Notes: generated by a model from the sequence alone, not told the origin. 64,000 bases of DNA from Sporosarcina gallistercoris (GCF_014836415.1 NZ_JACSQY010000009.1:62001-126000), one strand, 5' to 3'; positions 18,566 through 28,679 are shown, numbered from the stretch's first letter. Translations and numbers: made by a program.

Positions 18566-18635
18566 TCCATCTCCTCCAGTTCCCGTTCTCTATGACAGTG
18601 TATTCATAGCTGGGCAATGTGTGCGGAAGATAGGA

Positions 18636-18869
18636 TTACAAATTCATTTCCGAAAACACATATGCGCCATAAATTGCCGGAATGAGCAATGCGATTGCAA
18701 GACAGACGACAGCGGCAATTTTCGATTGCTGCGCAAGTCGCTCATCCTTCATTTTAAGATGCTGGAAGAAGGAAAGGATAAAATACAAACAACCGATAAC
18801 GGACATAGCAGATACAACATTCAACCAATTAGCCGCACCGAACATAGTGATATTTTCCACCCCTATCAC
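18636..18869 (-). CDS. Small two-helix membrane protein of unknown function
   Basis: This is a protein of up to 77 residues with two hydrophobic helices, about residues 15-35 (WLNVVSAMSVIGCLYFILSF) and 50-70 (IAAVVCLAIALLIPAIYGAY). A charged loop between them (QHLKMKDERLAQQSK) suggests the termini face one side. The start is uncertain: GTG at 18869, GTG at 18860 or ATG at 18845 are all possible. It lies between the M20 hydrolase gene and the PepSY gene on the same strand. No family recognised. Confidence 0.6.
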   Translation of the reverse strand: MIGVENITMFGAANWLNVVSAMSVIGCLYFILSFFQHLKMKDERLAQQSKIAAVVCLAIALLIPAIYGAYVFSEMNL

Positions 18870-18897
18870 TTCACTCTCTTATGTTTTCACTCTTTAT

Positions 18898-20196
18898 TCA
18901 GGATCGCTCCATTTGCTTTTCAATGAAATTTTTCAACACTTGCACTCCAATGACACAGTCACTTAAGTCTGTCCATTCTTCCGGATTATGGCTGATTCCC
19001 TTTTTACTTTGGACAAACAGCATAGCAGCGGGGACTTCGCGGCCGATCACCATGGCGTCATGACCGGCGCCACTCATCAGTTCCATCGGTTCCATCCCGA
19101 ATTCACTGATGGACTCCTTCAGATCAGAGAGTAGTTCTTCGTTAACCAACATCGGTTGTACAGCTAACGTCTTTCGGCAGGTGACGCCGACATTGTGGTC
19201 TACTCCTGATTGTTCGGCCGCCTCTATAATAGCTTGCACTAAAGCGTCACGTGGGTCTTCGTGGATATCTCGAATATCTACCGTCAGCTCGACTTTCTGA
19301 GGAATTACATTCAACCCATTTGGAAAGACATTCAACTTACCGATCGTGGCAACAGACGTTTCACTGAATTGACGAGGCAATGACGAAACCGTGTGGATGA
19401 AATGACCCGCAGCTACCATGGAATCCCGTCGATCATCCATCGGTGTATTCCCTGCATGCCCTGCTTCTCCTTCGAACGTGACATTCATCCATACCGGTCC
19501 TGCAATCCCCTTCACTGCTCCGACTGAACAACCGTTTTTCTCCAATAGCTTTCCTTGCTCGATATGTAATTCAACAAACAATTCGATTTCGCCCATATTC
19601 CGTTTTGCGCGCCATACAGCCGGAAGCGAACTACCGTATTCTTCAATTACGGTTTCAAATGACTTGCCTTCTTTGTCCACCTTCAAGTTGGTCTCTTCTT
19701 CCGTTAACTGTCCGGTCATCGCATGACTGCCTGTTAGACCTGCACCGAATCGAGTTCCCTCTTCGTCTGAGAAAATAACGACTTCATACGCCTTACGTGG
19801 GTGATATCCAGTCTCTTTCCACGCTTCTGCCACTTCCAACGCTGCAATTACTCCAAGAGGGCCGTCAAAATCCCCGCCATTCGGAACGCTATCCACATGA
19901 GAGCCGGACATGATTGCATTTCCACTCTCCATTCCCTCCAATCGACCAATGACGTTTCCAGCTCCGTCTTCAAACACTTGCAAACCGGCTTGTTCCATCC
20001 AGGATTTCACAACTTGTTTGGCGTGCTTTTCTTCAGGAGAATAGCCAGGGCGGGTCACTCCACCTTCAGGCGATGCACCAATCATCGATAATTCACTCAA
20101 TCGTTGTGCAATTCTCCCTCCATCGACACCTCCACGTGAAAGGGATTCATCATATCCGGCCGTTAATTTTGTAAACAAGCTTTCTGTTGCAGTCAT
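18898..20196 (-). CDS. M20 family Zn-dependent hydrolase (N-carbamoyl-L-amino acid hydrolase / allantoate amidohydrolase type)
   Basis: This is a 432-residue protein of the hydantoinase/carbamoylase branch of M20. It has SGSHVDSVPNGGDFDGPLG near residue 80 (metal His and Asp), FSDEEGTRFGAGLTGSHAM near 125-143 (metal Glu pair), ELHIEQGKLLE near 190, the AGNTPMDDRRD dimerisation-domain motif, and SGAGHDAM near 380 (metal His). These enzymes remove carbamoyl or ureido groups from amino acids or allantoate. AGGAG precedes the ATG at 20196 by eight bases; an in-frame GTG 24 bases upstream is less likely. No allantoin or hydantoin genes are nearby, so the substrate is open. Confidence 0.88.
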   Translation of the reverse strand: MTATESLFTKLTAGYDESLSRGGVDGGRIAQRLSELSMIGASPEGGVTRPGYSPEEKHAKQVVKSWMEQAGLQVFEDGAGNVIGRLEGMESGNAIMSGSHVDSVPNGGDFDGPLGVIAALEVAEAWKETGYHPRKAYEVVIFSDEEGTRFGAGLTGSHAMTGQLTEEETNLKVDKEGKSFETVIEEYGSSLPAVWRAKRNMGEIELFVELHIEQGKLLEKNGCSVGAVKGIAGPVWMNVTFEGEAGHAGNTPMDDRRDSMVAAGHFIHTVSSLPRQFSETSVATIGKLNVFPNGLNVIPQKVELTVDIRDIHEDPRDALVQAIIEAAEQSGVDHNVGVTCRKTLAVQPMLVNEELLSDLKESISEFGMEPMELMSGAGHDAMVIGREVPAAMLFVQSKKGISHNPEEWTDLSDCVIGVQVLKNFIEKQMERS

Positions 20197-20675
20197 CGGT
20201 TCCACTCCTATTTCCACCATTTTTTGAATTTCAATAATACGTAGACTATATCACAAAACATCCTGCTTCAAGTTGAAACCACAAATCATTCGTCCATTTT
20301 AAACAATCCGTATTCCAACCTGTAATCAGGTGTATACTAGTAATTACTAGATGATATAGACTTTTCAGAAAAGAATAGAATCTCTAGAAACTCTTTAAAT
20401 TTTCCTCAACAATTCATACAGTTAGTACTATTCACCTATATATTGAAATAATAGATGTACGATACTAAATGTATTCATAGTTTGTAAATATAAGTGGTAT
20501 AATTTCTACTGCAATTACAATCAGATAGAGTAACAAACACCTAAGATTTTGCCTATTCACCTCTTTAGACTTTAATATATAAGTATAAAGAATGAGACAT
20601 TTGAATTTTCCTTAGATTATTTATGGGTACACATATATAAGTTATCTCTATGAAGATGAGGAGGAGATTGAATAA
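20197..20675. other. 479-base AT-rich divergent intergenic region
   Basis: The gap separates the M20 hydrolase (leftward) from the GGDEF-EAL operon (rightward). It is very AT-rich and holds no coding signal. Near its middle is one good extended -10 element on the plus strand (20495-20503). Confidence 0.6.
20495..20503 (+). promoter_or_regulatory. Candidate extended -10 sigma-A promoter for the GGDEF-EAL operon
   Basis: TGGTATAAT is a perfect TATAAT hexamer with the TGn extension. The -35 region is weak. It would give a leader of about 165 bases. Confidence 0.4.
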
Positions 20676-22892
20676 ATGACAGATCCCCACTATATTATTG
20701 CTTCCAATAAGATGTGTAGAGAAGCAGGGATGGATCCAACGGAACTCGCTGCCCCCAAGAACTTTTTAAGCAAGGCGGAGTTTGACGAAAAGAGGAAAGC
20801 GTATAGCGAAATCCTGTCGGTTGTCAGTTTCTTCTCGAAGAAATTGCTGAACTCCTTGAAAGGCACACCCATTCTAGTCGTTGTTTCAGATGAAAACGGC
20901 TATCTGCTTTCGTCTGAGGGCGATGAGACGATAAAATCGACGAGCGACCAATTCGGCATTAAACTCGGCGCACAATTCACCTTGGAAGACACCGGAACCA
21001 ATGTAGTGAGTCTTTCATTGCAACAGATGCAGCCCATCAGTCTTATTGGAGATCAACATTATCATACTCCTCTCCACGAAATCGCATGTTACGGGACCGC
21101 TTTCCACAACACAGAAGAAGATAACTTATTGGGCAGTATCTCGATCATGATGCCCATCGGCTTTCAGAATCCGCTCTATCTTTCAATGCTTGTCCAAGTG
21201 GTGGACTCAATTGAACGGGAGCTGCTTCTTCGTAAACAGAACCGTAAACTTAATATCTTGAACCAGATCATGCTGCAGAGGACAAGGAACGGGATTGTCA
21301 TTACGGATGAAAACGGCATTACTACAGAGTTCAATAAGTTCGCTGAAAACATATCGAATAATAGCAGAGAGTCTGTTATAGGCAGAAACATTTGCGATTC
21401 ACCGATCACAGGAGAGTATTTCAAGAAAGTTTTACATGAAGGAAAAACCTTTAACAATGAAGAGATTAAATTCAAAGACAGTAATGGCAAACAAGTCGTC
21501 TGCTTGTTTGATGCTCAGCCTATTTTCGAAGACAACAAAATGGTGGGAGCTTTCGGTCAGTTCCGAGACATCTCGAATCGATACAGCATGCAAGAAAAAT
21601 ATAATTACTTAGCTTACCACGATGATTTAACTCAACTTCCTAACAGAAGGTACATTCAAAATGCAATGGAAACCGCCATCGATGAAATCAATGCAGGTCA
21701 TAACCGTCAACTGGCTCTGCTTTTCATCGATCTGGATCGCTTTAAAATCATTAATGATAACTTCGGTCATTCATATGGGGATGAACTGCTTCGCAAGGTC
21801 AGTGAACGGTTATCCAGCTGTCTAGGAGAAAACGACACGCTTGCCCGGATGGGGGGAGACGAATTCATTTTTCTTCTCACTGACTTTGACAGTCCTAGCT
21901 ACGTCATACAAAAAGCGGAAGAGATTCTTAATCTGTTCACTGAATCTTTTCTCGTGAACAAAAAAGAATTACACACGACTGCTAGCATCGGGGTCGCAAT
22001 CTATCCTGACCATCCCCTTTCCATGGAAAAGTTTTTGGTGTATGCGGATAACGCCATGTATCAGGCAAAAGCTCAAGGGAAAAATCAATTCGTCATTCAT
22101 ACGAGTGACTTATCAGACGAAATGATCTCGGAATCCGTTCTCGAAATCGAATTGCGGAATGCGCTTGAGAATGATGAATTCGTCTTGCACTATCAACCAC
22201 AAATCCATACTGTATCCAAGGAACTGATTGGATTTGAAGCACTGATCCGATGGCAGCATCCCCGACTCGGTATGCTTGAACCTGGACGTTTCATAAGACT
22301 TGCTGAAGAAAACGGACTGATCACGCAAATAGGCGAATGGGTCATTAACGAAGCTTGTTTGCAAAACAAAAAATGGCAACATGCAGGCATGACGCCCGTC
22401 AAAATCTCCGTAAACTTGTCGACTCAGCAATTTTTGACTCGTAATCTCATTTCCTATGTAGAGGAAGTACTCGATCGCACTGCCCTGAATCCGAAGTACC
22501 TTGTTGTAGAAATCACAGAAAATATGGCGATGGAATATGAATACTCGATTTATGTATTGAAAGAACTGAAGAAACTTGGCATCGGTATCAGTATCGATGA
22601 TTTCGGAACAGGATATAGCTCTCTGAACTATCTTAAAAATTTCCCGATCGATTATATTAAAATCGACAAGTCATTCGTCAGTGAACTGATGAACGATGAG
22701 AATGATGCAATCATCGTGGTTGCTACGATAACTCTCGCCCACAACCTTCACAAAGAAGTGATTGCAGAAGGTGTAGAAACACAAGAACAACTGGAATTCC
22801 TGAAAAAACATAACTGCGATATCATACAAGGGTATTTCTTTAGCAAGCCATTGTCTGCTTGTGAAATCGAGAAGGTTTACTTGTTACATTAA
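20676..22892 (+). CDS. GAF-PAS-GGDEF-EAL bifunctional cyclic-di-GMP signalling protein
   Basis: This is a 738-residue cytoplasmic protein with no membrane helix. The N-terminal 190 residues resemble the GAF-type sensor region of AcoR-like regulators (PILVVVSDENGYLLSSEGDE, LGAQFTLEDTGTNVVSLSL). A PAS domain follows (about 195-305, NGIVITDENGITTEFNKFAE). The GGDEF domain (about 310-475) keeps YHDDLTQLPNRR and an intact LARMGGDEF. The EAL domain (about 485-735) keeps GFEALIRWQHP, VEITENMAM, DDFGTGYSSLNYL, IKIDKSFV, EGVETQEQL and QGYFFSKPL. Both catalytic sites look functional, so it may make or degrade c-di-GMP depending on the ligand. AGGAGGAG precedes the ATG. It heads an operon with a metabolic ThDP enzyme, which is unusual. 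Confidence 0.92.
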   Translation: MTDPHYIIASNKMCREAGMDPTELAAPKNFLSKAEFDEKRKAYSEILSVVSFFSKKLLNSLKGTPILVVVSDENGYLLSSEGDETIKSTSDQFGIKLGAQFTLEDTGTNVVSLSLQQMQPISLIGDQHYHTPLHEIACYGTAFHNTEEDNLLGSISIMMPIGFQNPLYLSMLVQVVDSIERELLLRKQNRKLNILNQIMLQRTRNGIVITDENGITTEFNKFAENISNNSRESVIGRNICDSPITGEYFKKVLHEGKTFNNEEIKFKDSNGKQVVCLFDAQPIFEDNKMVGAFGQFRDISNRYSMQEKYNYLAYHDDLTQLPNRRYIQNAMETAIDEINAGHNRQLALLFIDLDRFKIINDNFGHSYGDELLRKVSERLSSCLGENDTLARMGGDEFIFLLTDFDSPSYVIQKAEEILNLFTESFLVNKKELHTTASIGVAIYPDHPLSMEKFLVYADNAMYQAKAQGKNQFVIHTSDLSDEMISESVLEIELRNALENDEFVLHYQPQIHTVSKELIGFEALIRWQHPRLGMLEPGRFIRLAEENGLITQIGEWVINEACLQNKKWQHAGMTPVKISVNLSTQQFLTRNLISYVEEVLDRTALNPKYLVVEITENMAMEYEYSIYVLKELKKLGIGISIDDFGTGYSSLNYLKNFPIDYIKIDKSFVSELMNDENDAIIVVATITLAHNLHKEVIAEGVETQEQLEFLKKHNCDIIQGYFFSKPLSACEIEKVYLLH

Positions 22893-22915
22893 CTAGGACA
22901 GGGAGCGAATCGCGG

Positions 22916-24550
22916 ATGAAGAAGGTTGCATCAGTTTTAGTTGAGAATTTTAAACATTGGGGGATTCATCATGTTTTCGGTATTCCCGGTAAAGCCGTCT
23001 CCCCCATTCTTTTTGAACTCCTAAGTTATAAAATGGAATTCGTCCTTAGTAAACATGAAGGTGCAGCAGGATATGAAGCCGCGGGGTATTCACTAATGAA
23101 TGACACGATCGGTGTCGCAGTAGGTACATCCGGACCCGGTGGCACTAATTTACTTTCTGCTGCCGGACAAGCGAAAGCATCCAATATTCCCCTGCTGCTC
23201 ATCACGGGACATCCTTCGATGAAAGATACGGGGAAAGCAATGGGACAAGACTCCAGTATCTTCGGAACCGACCTGACAGACATGTTTCAATCGGTGACCA
23301 AGTTCAGTGCCCGGGTGGAGCGCGGAGATATGCTGAAACCATTCTTACAGCATGCGCTGGAAAAAGCAGTCGCGGGAGTTAAAGGACCTGTTCATCTCTC
23401 CATTCCGTTTGATATTTTACTGGAAGAGATCGAACCGTTTCTACTCGATTTCCCGATTTCCTATGAGCTGATTTCACCAAAAACGAGTGAAGTGGCTGGA
23501 CTGCTGAATGACGCAAAACGCCCCCTACTATTCGTTGGGAAAGGCGTTCATTCCAGCAAATCTTACGATGAAGTCCAGCATCTCGCTGAGCACTGGAAGA
23601 TTCCTGTCATTACGACTCCCGGCGGGAAAGGCACGTTCCCTTCCCATCACAAGCTATCATTAGGCGCATTTGGATTGGGCGGGACTCCAGAAGCATCAGC
23701 GTATCTCAGTGACGGAGTCGATTTGCTCATCGTCATCGGTTCCCAGCTTAGCGACATGTCAATAGCTGGTCTATCTGAATCCATGTATCCTGAGCATATT
23801 CTTCACTTCGACTACAATCCCACGTTCATCGGAAAATCGATTCCAGTTGAAACGACACCGATCCTCGGGGATATCAAATCGAATTTGACGGCAATCTTGA
23901 AAGACATTCCGAAAACAGATCACGATGAGTTCCTATTGGAAATCGAGAAGAGCCCGTTGGTTGAAAACACTCCAGGAAAGCGCATGTCGGCAGTCCAAGT
24001 ACTGAAAGCGATGCGGAATACACTGCCAGAGGAGACCATTGTTTTCGGGGATGATGGCAGTCACTCGTTCTATGGCATCCAACACTTTGACATCTACAAA
24101 CCCGGTACATTCTTCTTTGACGATATCTTTGGCGCGATGGGAAACGGCATCGGCTACGCAATCGGCGCAAAACTGGCGGCACCTGAGAAACTGGTTGTCT
24201 GCTTAGTCGGAGACGGATGCATGTTCATGCATGGCACGGAGATTTCCACTGCTTACAACTATGACTCCGCTGTGTTGTTTATCGTCGTCAATAATGGCCG
24301 ATTGGATATGGTCGAAAAAGGAATGCGCAAGATGATCGGGACATCCATTGGTGGCATTTATGAAACTCCCCTGGATACAACCAAATTTGCCGAATCGATG
24401 GGCTTGGAAGCAATCACATGCTCTACACCGACAGAAATTTCCCAGTCGATTAAGCATGCATTAGTACGGATTCAAGAAACGAATAAACCATTTGTCATCG
24501 AAGCTTTGGTCGATGAACACGAAATACCACCAACTATGGGGAGACAATGA
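22916..24550 (+). CDS. Thiamine-diphosphate-dependent enzyme (acetolactate synthase / pyruvate oxidase-like)
   Basis: This is a 544-residue ThDP enzyme. The Pyr domain starts VLVENFKHWGIHHVFGIPGKA and carries the catalytic-type Glu in LSKHEGAAGYEAAGYS near residue 47. GTSGPGGTNLLSA follows near 70. The central domain has LLFVGKGVHSS near 205. The PP domain has the ThDP/Mg motif VGDGCMFMHGTEISTAYNYD ending VVNNG, near 430-460. The family includes acetolactate synthase, pyruvate oxidase and sulfopyruvate or oxalyl-CoA decarboxylases. The precise reaction is not readable, but the absence of an IlvN neighbour argues against branched-chain biosynthesis. It starts 23 bases after the GGDEF-EAL stop, with AGGGAG upstream, and is followed by a carboxymuconolactone-decarboxylase-family gene. 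Confidence 0.85.
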   Translation: MKKVASVLVENFKHWGIHHVFGIPGKAVSPILFELLSYKMEFVLSKHEGAAGYEAAGYSLMNDTIGVAVGTSGPGGTNLLSAAGQAKASNIPLLLITGHPSMKDTGKAMGQDSSIFGTDLTDMFQSVTKFSARVERGDMLKPFLQHALEKAVAGVKGPVHLSIPFDILLEEIEPFLLDFPISYELISPKTSEVAGLLNDAKRPLLFVGKGVHSSKSYDEVQHLAEHWKIPVITTPGGKGTFPSHHKLSLGAFGLGGTPEASAYLSDGVDLLIVIGSQLSDMSIAGLSESMYPEHILHFDYNPTFIGKSIPVETTPILGDIKSNLTAILKDIPKTDHDEFLLEIEKSPLVENTPGKRMSAVQVLKAMRNTLPEETIVFGDDGSHSFYGIQHFDIYKPGTFFFDDIFGAMGNGIGYAIGAKLAAPEKLVVCLVGDGCMFMHGTEISTAYNYDSAVLFIVVNNGRLDMVEKGMRKMIGTSIGGIYETPLDTTKFAESMGLEAITCSTPTEISQSIKHALVRIQETNKPFVIEALVDEHEIPPTMGRQ

Positions 24551-24551
24551 T

Positions 24552-24944
24552 ATGGAAAACAATGAGCGCTACGAAAAAGGAATACACGCTATGGAAGAAT
24601 TATTTTCCGAAGAGGTACGAACAGGTATGCGACACATCCAAAAGATCTCACCTGATTTCTGGGATATGATCGTATCATCCGGTTTCGGAGATCTGTATGC
24701 ACGAAACACACTTACAATGGAGCAACGTGAATACATCACACTCACGACACTGATTACTCAAGGAGCGTTTGACCAGCTCGGAGTTCATGTCCAAGCTGCC
24801 TTGAACATTGGCATGTCACAAGAAGAAATCATCGAAATCATCATTCATTGCTCAGGTTATGTCGGATTCCCTAAAGCCATTCAAGCAATGGGGATTGCTG
24901 GGGAGATTTTTAAGAATCATGATGACGCTAGCAGAAAGGATTAA
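24552..24944 (+). CDS. Carboxymuconolactone decarboxylase family protein
   Basis: This is a 130-residue protein with the CMD fold, seen as MRHIQKISPDFWDMIVSSGFGDLY and then TMEQREYITLTTLITQGAFDQLGVHVQAALNIGMSQEEIIEII. The AhpD-type C-x-x-C pair is absent, so it resembles the 4-carboxymuconolactone decarboxylase branch. It may be a decarboxylase or a lactonase-like helper. The ATG is at 24552, one base after the ThDP gene stop, with GGGGAG inside that gene, so translation is coupled. Earlier in-frame starts would lie deep inside the upstream gene. A strong terminator follows. Confidence 0.85.
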   Translation: MENNERYEKGIHAMEELFSEEVRTGMRHIQKISPDFWDMIVSSGFGDLYARNTLTMEQREYITLTTLITQGAFDQLGVHVQAALNIGMSQEEIIEIIIHCSGYVGFPKAIQAMGIAGEIFKNHDDASRKD

Positions 24945-25094
24945 GAAGTGAAAGTTGATTAAGATGTAATAAGTTACATTTCCCCAGTGGATTGGTATTT
25001 TTCAATCATTGGAGCCGGTTCGTCATCCGACATCCTATTATAGTGATTTTAATTAGAATACGAATGTTCGAAATATTCTACTTAACTGACGCAA

Positions 25095-25135
25095 AGAAGG
25101 TGAAACCGTTTGAGAGCGGTTTCACCTTCTATTTT
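25095..25135. terminator. Bidirectional terminator between convergent operons
   Basis: A perfect 14-bp stem (AGAAGGTGAAACCG, eight-base loop, then its complement) is followed by ATTTTA on the plus strand. It ends the plus-strand GGDEF operon and, in the other direction, the oligopeptide operon. Confidence 0.85.
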
Positions 25136-25181
25136 AAATTCATATGGGCATTGCATGCAGTATCTAATTAAATCATTATGT

Positions 25182-26258
25182 TCATAGAATAACTAGTTCC
25201 TTCGTAGAAGGTGATAATACTTCACAGCTATCTTCTGTGATCAGTAGCATGTCTTCAATACGAGCTCCACCTATTTCAGGTAAATAGATTCCCGGCTCAA
25301 TCGTAATGACCATGCCTGGCAGAAGAAACTTTTCAGAGTCTACAGAAAATAGTGGTTTTTCGTGAACTTCTAAACCAATCCCATGACCTGTACCAGTTCC
25401 AGAATATTGATTATAGCCAGTTTCAATTAAGATATCTCTCATATATTTATCGACTTCTTGATCCGTCAACCCTGGTTTAATATGAGTTGCACAGTTGGTG
25501 AACGATCGAAGAACAGCTTGGTGTACTTCCAACATTTTTTCGTTCGGCTGTCCTATCGATACGACACGGGAAATATCCGACCAATAACCATTGTAGTTTG
25601 TTCCGAAATCGATTGTAATCATGTCCCCATTTTCAATGACTTTGTCACTTGCTCGTCCATGGGGAAGCGATGCTCGTTTTCCGGAAGCAACAATAGGACT
25701 GAACGTAGAAGTAATGCCTCCTCTCTTTTTGATGAAGCTCTCTAATTCTCCCGCGACTTCCAATTCTGTCATGCCAGGTCGAATGATATCTAAGATATTC
25801 ACAAATGCATCATCCGTAATTTCAGTAGATGTTCGAATGTTATCGATTTCTTCTTGCGACTTCACCATACGCAAGTTTTCTACTACATCATACGTAGGAA
25901 TCATTTCACAACTAGCTAACTCCTTCAATTTAGAATAGTTTCCGAAATTCAGATGCTGTTGTTCGAACCCAAGACGTTTAATGCCCATCCTATTAATCTG
26001 CTTAGATACTTCATCATAAATCTTGTGCTTATGTCCTGTATGCTCAGCATGCAACACCACATGTAACCCCGATTGTTTTTTTGCTTGTTCAAAATAACGG
26101 TAGTCCGTTATAAGAAGTGCATCATCTTTGGTAATTAACACGACACCATTACTCCCCGTAAATCCAGTTACATATCTCCGGTTCCAGTCACCGTTAATCA
26201 TAAATCCATCAATTTTCAGTTCATCAAGTTGGTTTTGAAGTTTCGTTATTCTACTCAT
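25182..26258 (-). CDS. M24 family metallopeptidase (Xaa-Pro aminopeptidase / prolidase-like)
   Basis: This is a 358-residue protein with the creatinase-type N-terminal domain (about 1-125) and the pita-bread catalytic domain. Metal-ligand motifs are visible: MITIDFGTNYNGYWSDISR (two Asp), GTGHGIGLEVHEKP (His), ITIEPGIYLPEIGGARIEDM (two Glu). Members cleave the bond next to proline (Xaa-Pro aminopeptidase, prolidase). It is the last gene of the oligopeptide transporter operon, so it probably trims imported proline- or hydroxyproline-containing peptides. GGAGGAG precedes the ATG, and a bidirectional terminator lies downstream. Confidence 0.9.
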   Translation of the reverse strand: MSRITKLQNQLDELKIDGFMINGDWNRRYVTGFTGSNGVVLITKDDALLITDYRYFEQAKKQSGLHVVLHAEHTGHKHKIYDEVSKQINRMGIKRLGFEQQHLNFGNYSKLKELASCEMIPTYDVVENLRMVKSQEEIDNIRTSTEITDDAFVNILDIIRPGMTELEVAGELESFIKKRGGITSTFSPIVASGKRASLPHGRASDKVIENGDMITIDFGTNYNGYWSDISRVVSIGQPNEKMLEVHQAVLRSFTNCATHIKPGLTDQEVDKYMRDILIETGYNQYSGTGTGHGIGLEVHEKPLFSVDSEKFLLPGMVITIEPGIYLPEIGGARIEDMLLITEDSCEVLSPSTKELVIL

Positions 26259-26309
26259 TTTTTCTCCTCCATTGTCAGATTCAATAGCATTGAATTTTAT
26301 TGTTAACTA

Positions 26310-26660
26310 TTACAATAGATATACAGGAAACACTGTTGTAATAATGATTATAGAAATCCCTGCAAACAAAACAGCATGTGGAATAGCAGCATTTTTAGAA
26401 GATGACGTTGCAAACTCATTATGGTTATTTACTTCTGATACATACTGTTCCACTTTCGAAGAGGACTTTAAGAACTTATTAAAACTATAAAAAAAGAAGT
26501 CGAAAATACCTTTTTTCAACAAAAGAAGTACTCCTCCTACCATGAATACAACTAATCCAAAGAGAAAGAAGACGTCCCAGTAAACATTTTTTACATCTAG
26601 CATAAGAAATACCACCGCAATCAAACAACTACCAACCATAGTCACAAGAAAATTTTTCAT
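26310..26660 (-). CDS. DUF3899-like small membrane protein
   Basis: This is a 116-residue protein with three hydrophobic helices, about 5-22, 30-50 and 94-114. The central loop KKGIFDFFFYSFNKFLKSSS fits the DUF3899 family as I know it. Such proteins are often encoded inside oligopeptide ABC operons in Bacillales, and their role is unknown. Here it sits between the fused ATPase gene and the M24 peptidase gene on the same strand. The ribosome binding site (AAGGAC) is somewhat distant from the ATG. Confidence 0.65.
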   Translation of the reverse strand: MKNFLVTMVGSCLIAVVFLMLDVKNVYWDVFFLFGLVVFMVGGVLLLLKKGIFDFFFYSFNKFLKSSSKVEQYVSEVNNHNEFATSSSKNAAIPHAVLFAGISIIIITTVFPVYLL

Positions 26661-26687
26661 CGTCTCAAACAGTCCTTTTTAAAGTTT

Positions 26688-28667
26688 TTAAACTAAAACA
26701 GCTGGAGCTTCTGACTTTGTTCTATATGAATCTACCTGGTCTATCGTACACGCAACCCAATGTCGATCAGTTATTTCTCTGAGTTGACAACCTTCAGAGT
26801 CGATAGCCCATTCGCCTTTAGGTATTCGGATTCTCTTCTTCTCAACCTCTGGATCTGGAACAGGTATTGCAGACAACAATGATTTAGTGTAAGGGTGTAA
26901 AGGATTGGCATACAGCTCATCACTATCTGCCACTTCAACCAGTTTCCCCTGATACATGACGCCTACGCGATCACTTATATACTTCACCATTGAGAGATCG
27001 TGGGCAATAAATAAATACGTTAAATTTTTCTCTTTTTGAAGTTTCTTAAGTAAATTCGTGATTTGTGCTTGAATAGAGACATCTAAAGCTGAAATCGGCT
27101 CGTCTGCAATGATGAATTTCGGATCTACAGCAAGAGCACGAGCGAAACCAATCCGCTGTCTTTGACCCCCACTAAACTCGTGTGGATATCGGTTCGCATG
27201 TTCTTCAGAAAGGCCTACTGTCTTTAACAATTCATATACCTTTTCCATACGATCGGCTTTAGATGTATATAACCCATGAATATCCATTCCTTCAGCTATT
27301 ATGTCCGATACAGTCCATCTTGGATTCAGCGAGGAATACGGGTCCTGAAAAATCATTTGGATATCCTTGTTTAAGTTCAATGTGTTATTTTTATGAATAT
27401 CCACCCCTTTAAAATAGACCTCCCCGGACGTCGCATCATATAAACGAACTAAAGTTCTTCCCGTAGTTGACTTTCCGCATCCTGATTCTCCAACAAGACC
27501 GAACGTCTCCCCTTCATATATATCAAAAGAAAGACCATCGACTGCTTTAATAACTGAGTTTTTCCCGCTTTTAAAGTATTGCTTCAAGTTTTTAACTTCA
27601 AGTATTTTTTCTTTTCCTCTATCTTTTATCGGGACTTTATCGTTGATTACTGTTTCTACACGTTGTTTTCCATCTAACATTTTTTTAGCTTTGGATGCCT
27701 TTTCATGCAATAGCCACGTTGCGGCAGAATGCGTTTCTGTTACTTTAAACATTGGTGGATCACGCAAGAAGTCTATTTTCAGAGCATGTTCGTTCCGTAA
27801 AGCAAATGCATCACCAGGCGGTGGATGTAGCAAATTCGGTGGCGAACCAGGAATGGTTTGCAGCTCTTCCTGGTCAATCGTCAAGTCAGGCATCGCGGCT
27901 AATAGGCCTTTCGTATACGGATGTTGTGGGTTATAAAACACCTCGTCCGTCTTCCCGATTTCTATTACTTTCCCTGCGTACATGACGGCTACACGATCTG
28001 CAATATTAGCAACTACACCTAAATCATGTGTGATAAAAATGATAGATGTATCCATCTTCTTTTGGATGTCTTTTAGCAATTCTAAAACTTGAGCCTGCAC
28101 TGTTACATCCAGAGCGGTTGTCGGTTCATCCGCTATTAAAATTGCTGGGTTACAGGCCAATGCCATCGCAATCATTACACGTTGCTGCATGCCTCCTGAA
28201 AATTGGTGTGGGTATTGCTTCACACGTTCGAAAGCATTTGTAATTCCAACTAGTTCAAGCAAAGAGATCACTTTTTTCTCCGCTTCTTTTCTCGGTATTT
28301 TTTGATGAGCAAGGATACCTTCTATAATTTGATTGTTAATCGTCATTGTTGGATTTAGCGAGGTCATTGGATCCTGAAAAATGATGGAAATTTCAGATCC
28401 ACGAAGTCCTCTTAATTCACTGCTTGAAATTTTAGTAATATCACGATTTTGGTACGTAATTGTGCCTTTGACAACCCTGCCTGAAGGTTTTGGAATTAGT
28501 CCCATTATGCTCTTTGACATAACTGACTTTCCTGACCCCGACTCCCCCACCACGGCTAACGTTTCTCCTTTGTACAAATCGAACGTAACTCCTCGGACAG
28601 CACGGACTTCCCCGTCATACGTATCGAAAGAGATATGTAAATCATCAACCGATAAGATTTTCTCCAT
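26688..28667 (-). CDS. Fused oligopeptide ABC transporter ATPase with two nucleotide-binding domains
   Basis: This is a 659-residue protein that fuses the OppD-like and OppF-like ATPases. The first cassette (about 1-320) has [21 protein letters not shown] and [15 protein letters not shown], followed by the OppD C-terminal extension. The second cassette (about 350-650) has [23 protein letters not shown] and [16 protein letters not shown]. The usual Cys-rich peptide-transporter segment has lost its cysteines in both halves ([25 protein letters not shown]), unlike the Dpp ATPases elsewhere in this window. AGAGGTG precedes the ATG. It powers the OppBC pair encoded just upstream. Confidence 0.93.
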   Translation of the reverse strand: MEKILSVDDLHISFDTYDGEVRAVRGVTFDLYKGETLAVVGESGSGKSVMSKSIMGLIPKPSGRVVKGTITYQNRDITKISSSELRGLRGSEISIIFQDPMTSLNPTMTINNQIIEGILAHQKIPRKEAEKKVISLLELVGITNAFERVKQYPHQFSGGMQQRVMIAMALACNPAILIADEPTTALDVTVQAQVLELLKDIQKKMDTSIIFITHDLGVVANIADRVAVMYAGKVIEIGKTDEVFYNPQHPYTKGLLAAMPDLTIDQEELQTIPGSPPNLLHPPPGDAFALRNEHALKIDFLRDPPMFKVTETHSAATWLLHEKASKAKKMLDGKQRVETVINDKVPIKDRGKEKILEVKNLKQYFKSGKNSVIKAVDGLSFDIYEGETFGLVGESGCGKSTTGRTLVRLYDATSGEVYFKGVDIHKNNTLNLNKDIQMIFQDPYSSLNPRWTVSDIIAEGMDIHGLYTSKADRMEKVYELLKTVGLSEEHANRYPHEFSGGQRQRIGFARALAVDPKFIIADEPISALDVSIQAQITNLLKKLQKEKNLTYLFIAHDLSMVKYISDRVGVMYQGKLVEVADSDELYANPLHPYTKSLLSAIPVPDPEVEKKRIRIPKGEWAIDSEGCQLREITDRHWVACTIDQVDSYRTKSEAPAVLV

Positions 28668-28679
28668 CTTTATTCACCT

